From assembly GCF_000400715.1 (NCBI RefSeq), contig NZ_KE007347.1, forward strand, positions 1,344,189-1,408,188: a DNA stretch of 64,000 bases, in the 5' to 3' direction. Position 1 is the stretch's first letter. Each line of letters begins with the position of its first letter. This DNA comes from Acinetobacter genomosp. 15BJ. Lineage in GTDB: Bacteria; Pseudomonadota; Gammaproteobacteria; Pseudomonadales; Moraxellaceae. The position numbers were made by a program, and so were the translations under genes. The notes under the pieces are model-generated. The model was not told the origin of the DNA. It did not search any database and worked only from the letters and a program-made list of their open reading frames with translations. Positions 1 through 9,115 of the stretch are shown here, in pieces.

Positions 1-2257
1 AGGGATTAGTTTCTGGATAATAAGCCGCCAGACTGCCTTGCGGAATGTTATACGGCACAATACGGAAACTATGTACAATCCGTTTCACACCATCCGAGAA
101 CACACTTTCGATATCGACCCATTGATCAGCCACGAAGCCTGCTGCATCAATATCAGTTTGATTCATAAACAGGACACGACGCTGTCCGAATACCCCACGA
201 TAACGGTCATCTAAACCATATAAGGTGGTGTTGTATTGATCATGAGAGCGTGTGGTCATCAAGGTATAAACTTGTTGCTCCGTATAGGACGCTGCATATT
301 GATTTTCTTCGTCTTCGTAGACTTCTGTCAAAGGTGTAATCAAAAACTGGGCCTTGCCACTAGGCGTATGCCAAACGTGCTGATTGGCTGGATGCTCTAA
401 ATGAAAGCCACTTGGTTGATAGACACGTTGATTGAAATCATGGAATTCATCAAAGACATCGGCAATTGAATCACGAATACGGTCATAACTATCGATATAC
501 CAACGCCATTTCACCGAACTGTTAGGTAAGGCTGCTTCTGCCATACGCGCCACAATATCGGGTTCAGATAGAAGGTTCTCTGAAATAGGCGGATTACGCC
601 CAGCCGAAAGATGCACATTCGACATCGAATCTTCCACCGAAATTGCTTGTGGCCCATGCACCTGCATATCAACTTCAGTACGCCCTAGACACGGTAGCAT
701 CAACGCATCTTTGCCACAGACCAGATGGCTACGATTCAACTTGGTAGTAATATTGACGGTTAAATTACAACGGCGTAATGCCTCTTGAGTATAAGGTGTA
801 TCAGGGGTTGCAACTGCAAAGTTCCCACCCAAACCAATAAAGACTTTTACATCACCTTCATACATCGCCTTGATGGTATCGACAACGCCAAAGCCATGTT
901 TACGTGGCGACTTGATACCAAATACCCGATCAATACTATCAAGTAACTTATCACTTGGGTTTTCATTAATCCCCATGGTTCGGTCGCCCTGCACATTACT
1001 GTGCCCACGTACTGGACAAAGGCCAGCTCCCGGACGACCGATATGTCCCCGTGCCAGCATCAGATTCGCCAACATATGAATATTGGCTGTACCATGACGG
1101 TGTTGGGTAATTCCCATCCCCCAACAGAAAATAGCGGTTTTTGCATCCAGATACATCTTGGCAATCGATTCTAAATGCTCAGGTGAAAGTCCTGTATGCT
1201 TATGAATTTCAGACCACGCTGTACCATCAATCTCCGCTAGCATCTCATCAAAACCAATGGTATTCATTTCAATGAAGCTACGATCAAAAACGCTTGCTTT
1301 TCCTTTCGCGAGTGCCTTTTTATCCCATTCCAGTAAATGCTTCATCACCCCAAACATCAGGGCATAGTCCCCACCAATTTTGGGTTGGAAATAATAACGA
1401 CTAATTGGGGTACTGCCATTGGTCATCATTTCCAATGGGGCTTGCGGATCTTGGAAACGTTCCAGCCCACGCTCCTTGATTGGGTTAATGGCAACAATAT
1501 TACCACCTCTTCGAGAGACTTCTCTTAAGGTTGCCAACATCCTTGGATGGTTGGTACCTGGATTATGCCCAAAGCTAAAAATGGCATCTGCTTGATCGAA
1601 ATCATCCAGAATGACGGTGCCCTTACCCAAACCAATCGCATCTTTTAAGCCAACACTGGTGGTTTCGTGGCACATATTGGAACAGTCTGGAAAATTATTG
1701 GTCCCAAAGCTACGGACAAATAATTGGTACAAAAAAGCCGCTTCATTACTGGCGCGACCAGACGTATAAAATGCAGCTTGATCAGGATGATCAAGTGCTT
1801 GTAGATGTTTGGCAATCAACTGAAAAGCTTCATCCCAAGAAATCGGCACATATTTATCTGACACAGGGTCATAACGCATCGGGTCAGTTAAACGACCCAA
1901 ATCTTCCAGATAGAAATCATTCTGTTCAGCGAGCCAGCTCACGGTATGCTGTGCAAAAAATTCAGGTGTTACCGTTTTACTGGTTGCTTCGAAAGCCACA
2001 GCCTTGGCACCGTTTTCACAGAAGTTAAAGGCATGCGCATCTTTCTTCTCAGGCCATGCACAGCCCGGACAGTCAAAACCAGTCGGCTGATTAATATTAA
2101 GTAAGGTGATTGAACCTTTTTTTAAAATGTCTTGCCTTTTTAGGTTTCGGGCAACGCTCAGTAATGCGCCCCATCCACCCGCAGGTTGGGTATAGGGTTC
2201 AATTCTTGCAAAACTGGTATTTTCTTGCTTATGAATGGGTTGTTCTGAGTTATCCAT
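1..2257 (-). CDS. FdhF/YdeP-family molybdopterin oxidoreductase (3' end cut by window edge)
   Basis: Open frame of about 752 codons on the minus strand, starting at ATG 2257 and still open at base 1. Near the N-terminus (about residue 57) it reads CPGCAWPE, the Cys-x-x-Cys motif of the YdeP/FdhF-like branch of the molybdopterin oxidoreductases. At the left edge it reads AAYYPETNP, which resembles the last part of the molybdopterin-dinucleotide-binding domain of YdeP (about 760 residues), so only some 20-30 residues are missing. The family resembles formate dehydrogenase alpha subunits, but its physiological substrate is not well established; E. coli YdeP is linked to acid resistance. No partner subunit is visible in the window. 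Family assignment is firm; calling it a formate dehydrogenase would be inference. Confidence 0.88.
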   Translation of the reverse strand, partial: MDNSEQPIHKQENTSFARIEPYTQPAGGWGALLSVARNLKRQDILKKGSITLLNINQPTGFDCPGCAWPEKKDAHAFNFCENGAKAVAFEATSKTVTPEFFAQHTVSWLAEQNDFYLEDLGRLTDPMRYDPVSDKYVPISWDEAFQLIAKHLQALDHPDQAAFYTSGRASNEAAFLYQLFVRSFGTNNFPDCSNMCHETTSVGLKDAIGLGKGTVILDDFDQADAIFSFGHNPGTNHPRMLATLREVSRRGGNIVAINPIKERGLERFQDPQAPLEMMTNGSTPISRYYFQPKIGGDYALMFGVMKHLLEWDKKALAKGKASVFDRSFIEMNTIGFDEMLAEIDGTAWSEIHKHTGLSPEHLESIAKMYLDAKTAIFCWGMGITQHRHGTANIHMLANLMLARGHIGRPGAGLCPVRGHSNVQGDRTMGINENPSDKLLDSIDRVFGIKSPRKHGFGVVDTIKAMYEGDVKVFIGLGGNFAVATPDTPYTQEALRRCNLTVNITTKLNRSHLVCGKDALMLPCLGRTEVDMQVHGPQAISVEDSMSNVHLSAGRNPPISENLLSEPDIVARMAEAALPNSSVKWRWYIDSYDRIRDSIADVFDEFHDFNQRVYQPSGFHLEHPANQHVWHTPSGKAQFLITPLTEVYEDEENQYAASYTEQQVYTLMTTRSHDQYNTTLYGLDDRYRGVFGQRRVLFMNQTDIDAAGFVADQWVDIESVFSDGVKRIVHSFRIVPYNIPQGSLAAYYPETNP

Positions 2258-2421
2258 CACGCTGCCCTCATCTGAGCTATTTTTAACATTGGCTACAGAT
2301 AGGATTAACATGAATTGTGCTTCTTTTCTATTCTTGATTTGTCTAATTCTATAAATGAAATTTTTGTCTAATCATTCACAATCAGCGATAGTGATAAAAC
2401 TTTTCTAGCATTTAAAAAAAA

Positions 2422-2453
2422 CTTACTGGCAAGTGCTCAAAATCACCAGTAAG
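2422..2453 (-). terminator. Rho-independent terminator after the small membrane protein gene
   Basis: Perfect 8-bp stem CTTACTGG (2422-2429) / CCAGTAAG (2446-2453). On the minus strand it is followed by a run of eight T (complement of 2414-2421). It lies 34 bases beyond the stop of the minus-strand gene at 2487-2660. Confidence 0.7.
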
Positions 2454-2486
2454 AGAGAAAAAAATAAGCTTCGGATTAAAAAATAG

Positions 2487-2660
2487 TTATTTATTCGCTT
2501 GAACTGTTGATTGTACATGGGCAGCATTTTGCTTCTGTTGCGATGGCATATAATCGGGTTGATTGCTCACAGCCAGAAAGAAAAAGACTAAGAATAAACA
2601 ACCTAATAAAATACTGATTCCAACCGCAAGGTATGGGAATTTTGATTGCTGTTGAGACAT
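2487..2660 (-). CDS. Small single-pass membrane protein, 57 residues
   Basis: Start chosen at ATG 2660 (MSQQQSKFPYLAVGIS), because AGGAG precedes it at a good distance; a longer frame to 2786 has no such site and overlaps the upstream gene. The protein has a short polar N-terminus, one hydrophobic segment at about residues 10-32 and a Gln-rich polar tail (about 25 residues). Function unknown to me. It follows the gene at 2704-3555 by 43 bases in the same direction, so co-transcription is likely, ending at the hairpin 2422-2453. Confidence 0.7.
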   Translation of the reverse strand: MSQQQSKFPYLAVGISILLGCLFLVFFFLAVSNQPDYMPSQQKQNAAHVQSTVQANK

Positions 2661-2703
2661 GAGCTCTGCTCCTATTGAAAGACTAAAATTTAATTCATAA
2701 CAA

Positions 2704-3555
2704 TTACATGGTGGATAAAGCCTTAAAACTAGCGCCATTTTGAATACGGGTTTGCATATATTCGGCATAGACCGATAACTTTTCAAAAATATGTTCCGAA
2801 TAGAACATATCCTCGATTAAATGAGCCGCTTGGGCTGGACTAAACTGACCAATCTTCGCAACCAAGTTTGCATTTAGACTAGAAAACAAAGTACACAGGT
2901 TTTTATGTGGTTCATCTTTGTTTTTAAATAGCAGCCTACGCGTATTAATCAATTCATCATTGAGCATACTCGGCCTGCTATCAGCATGAATCACATCAAT
3001 TTTCACATCAAAATAATCTTCTAAAATCTGAATCTGTTGCTGATCTAAGGATAAATGCGTGACCAAAAAAATATGAAAAACATCTGTACGACACAGTGCC
3101 TTAACTAAACAGTGAAACAGAAAATCTTGCTCTGCTTTTGCATCATCGACCAGCTCGATATAAAGCTTGAGGCTATGAATCACATCTTCGATTTTAAGAT
3201 TGACACTTTTCTCAGCTTGATAGTATTGATTCAATATCTTAAGTACAGAGGACGAGACTGGCGTGGTATAAATCACTGGCTGATTTAAATTGGCAATCAT
3301 AAATGGTGCAAATAAATAGGCGAGATTATTGTCATTTTCCACAATTTCAGCTTGAGCAATATAAGCAACCTTCTCCTTAGAAAAATCTCTCAGCACCTTA
3401 CCTCTTAATAAAGTTGCTTCAAGATTTACATATTCAAGACCTAGCTGTTGTTGTACTGCTTGCGATGGGACTTTGCTTTGAAAAAGCTGAGTCAACGCAT
3501 TAAGTTCTTTGGTGATAAACATAGTCATACGCCATTCAGTCCGAATTAGTGTCAT
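2704..3555 (-). CDS. Uncharacterised protein, about 283 residues
   Basis: A long, well-behaved frame with no signal peptide, membrane segment or motif that I recognise. It is rich in Leu, Gln, Asn and Lys and looks like a soluble, mostly helical cytoplasmic protein. The start is uncertain: ATG at 3555, 3528 or 3522 are all possible and none has a clear ribosome binding site; MFITKELNALTQL at 3522 is a plausible mature beginning. It lies between a minus-strand small membrane protein gene downstream and the divergent cio operon upstream. I do not assign a function. Confidence 0.6.
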   Translation of the reverse strand: MTLIRTEWRMTMFITKELNALTQLFQSKVPSQAVQQQLGLEYVNLEATLLRGKVLRDFSKEKVAYIAQAEIVENDNNLAYLFAPFMIANLNQPVIYTTPVSSSVLKILNQYYQAEKSVNLKIEDVIHSLKLYIELVDDAKAEQDFLFHCLVKALCRTDVFHIFLVTHLSLDQQQIQILEDYFDVKIDVIHADSRPSMLNDELINTRRLLFKNKDEPHKNLCTLFSSLNANLVAKIGQFSPAQAAHLIEDMFYSEHIFEKLSVYAEYMQTRIQNGASFKALSTM

Positions 3556-3885
3556 TCAAACGACTTACAATGCTTGATCAATATTTAACACACTGCATCG
3601 TTGCTTGGTGCTATTTTGAATCAGGTACAAACAACTGAATAGCTACAGAGTTTCGCTAAAAAAATATAACAGATCATTTATGGACACCCCATCTGTTATA
3701 AAAAAACAAAAAGAAATTGTACCTACTCATATACAACAGAAGATTGGATGATGAATAAAACTTAAATCGCTTTTAAATATCCAAGCCACAGTTTTTTCAG
3801 GTTCTGCTTATTTTCAAACATTTAAGTCCGTTCTTTCACATTTTCCTAGCGACTGCTTTTGCTGGTCTGTTATAGGAGAGGATAT
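3556..3885. other. Intergenic region upstream of cioA with a 10-bp inverted repeat
   Basis: This 330-base gap separates the divergent gene at 3555 and cioA. It is A+T-rich and must hold both promoters, although I cannot place them securely. A perfect 10-bp inverted repeat, TATAACAGAT (3665-3674) / ATCTGTTATA (3691-3700) with a 16-base loop, is flanked by A-runs on both sides. It may be an operator or a leader hairpin for the minus-strand gene. Confidence 0.4.
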
Positions 3886-5331
3886 ATGGATCTCGGTCTC
3901 ACTGCTTTAGAATTAGCCCGAATACAGTTTGCGTTTACTGTTTCATTTCACATTATCTTTCCAGCCACCTCGATTGGTCTCGCCTGTTTTCTTGCCATGC
4001 TGGAATGGAAATGGCTTCGTACTCAAAACCCCATTTATAAAGATCTATTCAAGTTCTGGATCAAAATCTTTGCCGTGGCCTTTGGGATGGGTGTGGTATC
4101 TGGCGTGGTGATGAGCTACCAGTTTGGTACCAACTGGAGTGAATTTTCCCGTATTGCGGGAAGCGTGACTGGCCCTTTGCTTACTTATGAAGTATTGAGT
4201 GCTTTCTTCTTGGAAGCGGGCTTCTTGGGCATCATGCTGTTTGGTTGGGGACGAGTCAGCCCCAAAGCCCATTTCTTTGCCACCTTGATGGTTGCCATTG
4301 GCACCTGTATTTCCATGTTCTGGATTCTCTCCTCCAATAGTTGGATGCAGACACCGCAAGGTTTTACGATCGAGAATGGCATCATTATTCCAACCGATTG
4401 GTGGGCGATCGTATTTAATCCCTCCTTCCCTTATCGCTTTGCACATATGGCCGCTGCGGCATTTTTAGTGTCTTCCTTACTGGTGGTGGGTACTGCTGCA
4501 TGGCATCTGATCAAAGGTCGTCGTGATGAACTGATCAAAAAATCATTTTCAATGGGTCTATGGATGGTGCTGGTCACTTCATGTTTACAAGTGGTGATTG
4601 GTGATAATCATGGCTTAAATACCTTGAAGCATCAGCCCGCGAAATTGGCTGCAATGGAAGGTCATTGGGAAACCAATTATGATGAAGGTATGCCACTGTA
4701 CTTATTTGGCATTCCAGACATGCAAGAGGAACGCACCAAATACGCGATTGCGATTCCAAATCTAGGTAGTCTGATTTTGACTCATTCTATGGATGGTACA
4801 GTCAAAGGCTTAAAAGACTTTGCCCCAGAAGACCGACCAAACTCAACCATTGTGTTTTGGAGTTTCCGTGTCATGGTCGGACTTGGCATGTTAATGGTAC
4901 TGCTCTCTTTCGTTGCCTTATGGCTGCGCAAAAAAGGCAAACTTTATGGTTCATCTTGGTTTCATAAATTCGCTTTTGTCATGGGCCCTACAGGCTATAT
5001 CGCCTTACTAGCTGGATGGGTGACGACTGAAGTAGGCCGTCAACCTTGGGTGATTTATGGGGTGATGCGTACCAAAGATGGTTTGTCGCATACGGTGACC
5101 GCCGATCAAGTCGGTATCAGTTTGATCATTTTCGTGGTGGTCTATACCATCGTGTTTGGTAGCGGTATTTACTACATGCTGAAACTACTGAAAAAAGGTC
5201 CTGAATTTATTGAAGCGATTGATCTTGAGCCAGCAGGCCATGGGCATTTCAAGACCCCAATGCGTCCTTTAAGTGCCGTTGATGAAAGCATTGATCAGCA
5301 AGACCCAAATAAGGAGAAGCACCATGATTGA
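3886..5331 (+). CDS. cioA: Cytochrome bd-type (cyanide-insensitive) quinol oxidase subunit I
   Basis: Start at ATG 3886, preceded by TAGGAGAGG; a frame opening at 3859 has no such site. The 481-residue polytopic inner-membrane protein begins MDLGLTALELARIQF. His22 matches the conserved N-terminal haem ligand, and GRQPW (about residue 383) is the bd-oxidase signature. It is shorter than E. coli CydA and lacks the long periplasmic Q-loop insertion, as in the CioA group. It oxidises ubiquinol, reduces oxygen to water and carries the haem b558/b595/d sites with subunit II. Its last codons overlap cioB by 8 bases, so the two are translationally coupled. Confidence 0.95.
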   Translation: MDLGLTALELARIQFAFTVSFHIIFPATSIGLACFLAMLEWKWLRTQNPIYKDLFKFWIKIFAVAFGMGVVSGVVMSYQFGTNWSEFSRIAGSVTGPLLTYEVLSAFFLEAGFLGIMLFGWGRVSPKAHFFATLMVAIGTCISMFWILSSNSWMQTPQGFTIENGIIIPTDWWAIVFNPSFPYRFAHMAAAAFLVSSLLVVGTAAWHLIKGRRDELIKKSFSMGLWMVLVTSCLQVVIGDNHGLNTLKHQPAKLAAMEGHWETNYDEGMPLYLFGIPDMQEERTKYAIAIPNLGSLILTHSMDGTVKGLKDFAPEDRPNSTIVFWSFRVMVGLGMLMVLLSFVALWLRKKGKLYGSSWFHKFAFVMGPTGYIALLAGWVTTEVGRQPWVIYGVMRTKDGLSHTVTADQVGISLIIFVVVYTIVFGSGIYYMLKLLKKGPEFIEAIDLEPAGHGHFKTPMRPLSAVDESIDQQDPNKEKHHD

Positions 5332-6328
5332 TTTATCTCTGATTTGGGTCGGCATTATCGGTCTCGGTGTCCTAATCTATGTCATTTTGGATGGCTTCGA
5401 CCTCGGGATCGGAATTCTGTTCCCTTTCATCAAAAGCCGCGAAGAACGAGATGTGATGATGAATACCGTCGCGCCTGTCTGGGATGGCAATGAAACATGG
5501 ATGGTGCTCGGTGGCGCAGGTTTATTTGCAGCCTTTCCTCTGGTGTATTCAACCGTTCTTTCAGCACTGTATATGCCGATTACCCTGATGGTGATTGCAT
5601 TGATTTTCCGTGGCGTTGCCTTTGAGTTTCGTTTTAAGGCGAATCGCACCAAACATTTATGGGATCAAGCCTTTATCTGGGGTTCAATTCTATCTAGTTT
5701 CCTGCAAGGTGTTATTTTAGGTGCTTATATTCAAGGGATTCAAACCACCAATGGTATTTTCTCAGGTTCAGGTTTAGATTGGTTGACTCCTTTCGCCTTA
5801 TTTACCGGACTGGGTGTGGTTGCCATGTATGCAGCGCTTGGTTGTGGTTGGCTGATTATGAAAACCGACCATGAGCTACGAGATCAGATGTATGCACTAA
5901 TGCCTAAACTGATCATTGTTTTGTTTGTGGTCTTTGCTGGTGTCAGTCTCTATACCCCACTGACCCATCCTGAAATTGCAGCGCGTTGGTTTGCTTTGCC
6001 AAATCTACTGTATTTTAGCCCTGTACCAGTTTTGGTACTGCTATTTACATTCTTGATTTTAAAAGCATGTAAAGAGCGTCATGATTTTAAGCCCTTTATC
6101 TATACCTTGGCACTCGTGTTCTTGGCCTTTACTGGATTTGTGATCAGCCTCTGGCCGAATATCATTCCACCATCGGTTACGATTTGGGAAGCAGCAGCAC
6201 CGCATTCAAGTCAGAAATTTGCATTGGTTGGCGCGGTAATTCTCATCCCGATCATTATCGCCTATACCATCCTGTCGTATTGGGTATTTAGAGATAAAGT
6301 ACGGGTTGGAGATACGGGTTATCACTAA
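5324..6328 (+). CDS. cioB: Cytochrome bd-type quinol oxidase subunit II
   Basis: Start at ATG 5324, with AAGGAG ten bases upstream inside the end of cioA. The 334-residue polytopic protein begins MIDLSLIWVGIIGLGVLIYV, followed by the highly conserved DGFDLGIG and the WDGNETWMVLGGAGLFAAFP region of CydB/CioB. It forms the heterodimeric terminal oxidase with CioA. The small DUF2474-like gene follows 13 bases after its stop. No oxygen- or cyanide-responsive regulator is visible nearby. Confidence 0.95.
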   Translation: MIDLSLIWVGIIGLGVLIYVILDGFDLGIGILFPFIKSREERDVMMNTVAPVWDGNETWMVLGGAGLFAAFPLVYSTVLSALYMPITLMVIALIFRGVAFEFRFKANRTKHLWDQAFIWGSILSSFLQGVILGAYIQGIQTTNGIFSGSGLDWLTPFALFTGLGVVAMYAALGCGWLIMKTDHELRDQMYALMPKLIIVLFVVFAGVSLYTPLTHPEIAARWFALPNLLYFSPVPVLVLLFTFLILKACKERHDFKPFIYTLALVFLAFTGFVISLWPNIIPPSVTIWEAAAPHSSQKFALVGAVILIPIIIAYTILSYWVFRDKVRVGDTGYH

Positions 6329-6341
6329 GGAGCAGCTTTGC

Positions 6342-6464
6342 ATGAAAATTAAATCTCTGCATTTAAGCCAAACGCAATGGTTTATAATACTGTGGTTACT
6401 TGGATTTTTTGCACTCGCCATCATTGCCGGCCTATTTAGACTGTTATTGATGTTTGCTTATTAA
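6342..6464 (+). CDS. DUF2474-like small bd-oxidase-associated membrane protein, 40 residues
   Basis: ATG 6342 follows TAAGGAGCAG, directly after the cioB stop. The 40-residue product starts MKIKSLHLSQTQWFIILWLL and has one transmembrane helix containing W-x6-W spacing and ending in GLFRLLLMFAY. This size, place and pattern match the DUF2474 proteins encoded after cioB in many proteobacteria, functional counterparts of CydX that stabilise the oxidase (the role here is inferred). It is easily missed by gene finders. Confidence 0.75.
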   Translation: MKIKSLHLSQTQWFIILWLLGFFALAIIAGLFRLLLMFAY

Positions 6465-6470
6465 AAAAGA

Positions 6471-6502
6471 GATGGAACAGCTTGCATAAAAGCTGTTCCA
6501 TC
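6471..6502. promoter_or_regulatory. Perfect 13-bp inverted repeat directly before the MocR-type gene
   Basis: GATGGAACAGCTT (6471-6483) and its exact reverse complement (6490-6502) are separated by the six bases GCATAA. It ends three bases before ATG 6506. There is no T-run on the plus side, so it does not look like a terminator for cioAB; on the minus strand a T-rich stretch follows, but no minus-strand gene ends here. It is more likely an operator, or an RNA hairpin that covers the start of the MocR-type gene. Confidence 0.5.
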
Positions 6503-6505
6503 AAG

Positions 6506-7954
6506 ATGGATTCACTTTACGTTATGTATAAATCAGAACAATTAGCGCAGAACCTGAAACTTCTCATTGAGAACGGGTCATGGCAGCCGCACAGCAAACT
6601 TCCTTCTTTACGTGAGCAAGTGCAACGATCAGGGTTTAGCTTAATTACCGTAATGAACGCTTACCAGGAACTGGAAGCGCAAGGATTGATTTATTCAAAA
6701 GAAAAGTCAGGTTATTTTGTGGCTGAGCAAAATAATATCCAGATTCCTCAAGCCTATTCAGTGGTGTCCTTAAATCCAAAAATTGAAATCAACTCCTTGG
6801 TGTTTAAATACCTCAAGTCGATTCAATCTAAACAAGTCAGCCCACTAGGCTCTGCATTTCCAGATAGTCAGTTACTCTATCCGCCCAAACTGATTCAGAT
6901 CATGGGGCAACTTTCCCGTAATCGACATAGTTATGATCAGACCACCAACCTACCACCAGGGAATTTAGCCCTCCGAAAATTGATTGCACAACGCTATTGT
7001 ATGCAGGGTATTCCAACTGATGCAGATGATATTGTCATTACATCGGGTGGCTTAGAAGCCTTGAACCTTTCCTTACAAGCGATTACTCAACCGGGCGATT
7101 ATATTTTATTGCAGCAAACCATCTTCTATGGCGCATGGCAGGCAGCTGAACGTTTGGGGCTCAAGGTGATTACCCTCCCAGAGCATCCACAACATGGCTT
7201 TGATATTGAAGCTTTTGAACAAGTCATTAAAAACTATCCAATCAAAGTGTGCTGGTTTATGCTCAATGCACATAATCCGATTGGCTTTACCGTCAGCGAT
7301 GACATCAAATATAAAATTGCCAAGCTGTTGCATGAACATCAAATTCATTTGATCGAAGATGATGTCTATGAAGAACTGTTTTATGGCAATCAAAAACCGC
7401 TGCCAATGAAGTATTTTGATCAGCAGAATCTGGTGTTGCACTGCTCTTCTTTTTCCAAAACCTTGGGTTCAGGGTTTCGTATGGGATGGGTCTATGCCGG
7501 AAAATTTTCCGAACATATTCAGCATCTACAGTTGATGAGCACCATTTCAGCCAATGCCCTGATCCAGAATGCACTGGTGGAGTTCCTCTCCCATCATCAT
7601 TATGAAAAACATTTAAGAACACTTAGACGGGCTTTGGAAAAGAATAAAAAACAATTCTTTCAATATCTCAAACAACACCTGCCGAAAGACTGTAAGGTGT
7701 ATAACTATCCAAGTGGCTATTTTCTCTGGATTCAACTGCCTGAAAAAGTCAGCAGCATGCAAGTCTATGAACAACTGATTCAGCAACAGGTGGGTGTTGC
7801 GCCAAGTCCGTTATTTAATGTACTGCCTTCACATCAACATTTTATTCGGATGAATTGTTCCTTTGAATGGACCGATCAAATTCAGCATTCGCTGGAACGC
7901 TTTATTAAAACGATTCAGTTGGTGATGTCGGATGAATCGGCCTTGGACAAATAG
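6506..7954 (+). CDS. MocR/PdxR-type regulator: GntR helix-turn-helix fused to a class I aminotransferase domain
   Basis: The product is about 482 residues. It has an N-terminal winged helix (KLPSLREQVQRSGFSLITVMNAYQELEAQGLIY) followed by a fold-type I PLP domain. The Schiff-base lysine lies in SSFSKTLGSGFRMGW, and the other signatures are LNAHNPIG and EDDVYEELF. Start ATG 6506 is chosen, but TTG 6482 and ATG 6527 remain possible because the 13-bp inverted repeat occupies the normal ribosome-binding position. MocR proteins sense PLP or an amino compound and usually control a neighbouring gene; here the target is not obvious. Its 3' end overlaps the convergent AraC gene by 40 bases. Confidence 0.85.
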   Translation: MDSLYVMYKSEQLAQNLKLLIENGSWQPHSKLPSLREQVQRSGFSLITVMNAYQELEAQGLIYSKEKSGYFVAEQNNIQIPQAYSVVSLNPKIEINSLVFKYLKSIQSKQVSPLGSAFPDSQLLYPPKLIQIMGQLSRNRHSYDQTTNLPPGNLALRKLIAQRYCMQGIPTDADDIVITSGGLEALNLSLQAITQPGDYILLQQTIFYGAWQAAERLGLKVITLPEHPQHGFDIEAFEQVIKNYPIKVCWFMLNAHNPIGFTVSDDIKYKIAKLLHEHQIHLIEDDVYEELFYGNQKPLPMKYFDQQNLVLHCSSFSKTLGSGFRMGWVYAGKFSEHIQHLQLMSTISANALIQNALVEFLSHHHYEKHLRTLRRALEKNKKQFFQYLKQHLPKDCKVYNYPSGYFLWIQLPEKVSSMQVYEQLIQQQVGVAPSPLFNVLPSHQHFIRMNCSFEWTDQIQHSLERFIKTIQLVMSDESALDK

Positions 7955-8997
7955 CTTTTCCGATACTGACTGGGTGTTTCCCCAAACATCTTTTTAAAAG
8001 CGCGAATAAAATTAGTGGCTTCTTCATAACCCACCAAAGCTGCAACATCCTGAATACTATATTGTGGTTGTTGCAGTAACTTCTTGGCTTGACTAAAACG
8101 TACCTCAGCCAAAATCTGTAAAAAAGTAGTTCCTTGTGCCTGTAAATGCCGCTTGATGGTTCGTTCAGACATATTCAAACGCTGTGCAATCAACGCTAAT
8201 GTCGGATAAGTATTGCCAGCTTTATATAGCAACTCAGAACGAATACTTTTCTGTAGGTCGCGCGTCGCTTCTTTGAGTAGTTTCAGTTTGTCATTTTCAC
8301 AATACAGCAGCGCTTGCTGAAAGGCCATTTGGTCTGCATTTGGATTTTTACAATGCAGATATTGCTTGGGAAACCTCAGACCATTGCGTTGCTGATTAAA
8401 TTGAATCTTGATCTGAGATAAATCGATAGTTTTATAATTCTGTGCATCAGCCCAATCCACAAAGACCTCACAGCTTTCAACAATTTTTTCAGAAAATATG
8501 CTGAGAAAATGAATTGCGCCAAAAAGCAAACTTTCAATTAAGAAGGATCTTAATTGATCAGATTGTTCTGCCCCACCCAATTTCACAGGATGTACATCAT
8601 CCAAATACACATAGACAAAATCTTCCTCAATCTTCAATTCAGGAATAAAGTTTTGAATACGGGTACAGAAATACTGCTGGCACAGTGTTAATGCAGTTTC
8701 AACATCAGTACAACTCAGGAATGCAAAACCTAAAGCCCCATGCGACGTCGGCCGTAATTTAAAGCCATATTCAATGCCTAGACGCGGATTCCCAGTCAAC
8801 TTTAAGGCATTGACCACCAGTTTTGACCATTGGTGCGCACTCATTTTGGCATCGGCTTGTTTCATTTCTACAAGCATTAATCCCGTACCAGACAGAACTT
8901 TTTCAGTATCAATGGCATAATCATGCACAATTTCTAATAATAAATGTGCATAAGAAACGGAAATGGTTTCCTGAAACAATCCAAACGGATCTCGCAT
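7915..8997 (-). CDS. AraC-family regulator with Arabinose_bd-type N-terminal domain
   Basis: 360 residues. The N-terminal 190 residues (MRDPFGLFQETISVSYAHLL, GALGFAFLSC) match the OruR/ArgR-like Arabinose_bd domain. The C-terminal part holds two helix-turn-helix motifs, the first in LALIAQRLNMSERTIKRHLQAQG and the second ending in the typical GYEEATNFIRAFKKMFGETPSQYR. It is divergent from the enoyl-CoA hydratase/SDR pair 118 bases away and is probably its activator; that is inference from arrangement only. Confidence 0.88.
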   Translation of the reverse strand: MRDPFGLFQETISVSYAHLLLEIVHDYAIDTEKVLSGTGLMLVEMKQADAKMSAHQWSKLVVNALKLTGNPRLGIEYGFKLRPTSHGALGFAFLSCTDVETALTLCQQYFCTRIQNFIPELKIEEDFVYVYLDDVHPVKLGGAEQSDQLRSFLIESLLFGAIHFLSIFSEKIVESCEVFVDWADAQNYKTIDLSQIKIQFNQQRNGLRFPKQYLHCKNPNADQMAFQQALLYCENDKLKLLKEATRDLQKSIRSELLYKAGNTYPTLALIAQRLNMSERTIKRHLQAQGTTFLQILAEVRFSQAKKLLQQPQYSIQDVAALVGYEEATNFIRAFKKMFGETPSQYRKSYLSKADSSDITN

Positions 8998-9115
8998 CGA
9001 ACATCCACTGTCCTAAAATGATCATCAATATGGCATAGTCCCACCTATTGTGCGAGTGTTTTATTGGGAATAATGACTGCAATCAAAAACTAACGCACAA
9101 TCAGGAAGCGCTTCA

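Noticed and set aside
3859-3885. Earlier start for cioA
   Set aside because: It would add nine residues (MLVCYRRGY) without a ribosome binding site and before the conserved MDLGLTALELAR start.
6471-6502. Terminator of cioAB
   Set aside because: No T-run follows on the plus strand; the hairpin is adjacent to the next start codon.
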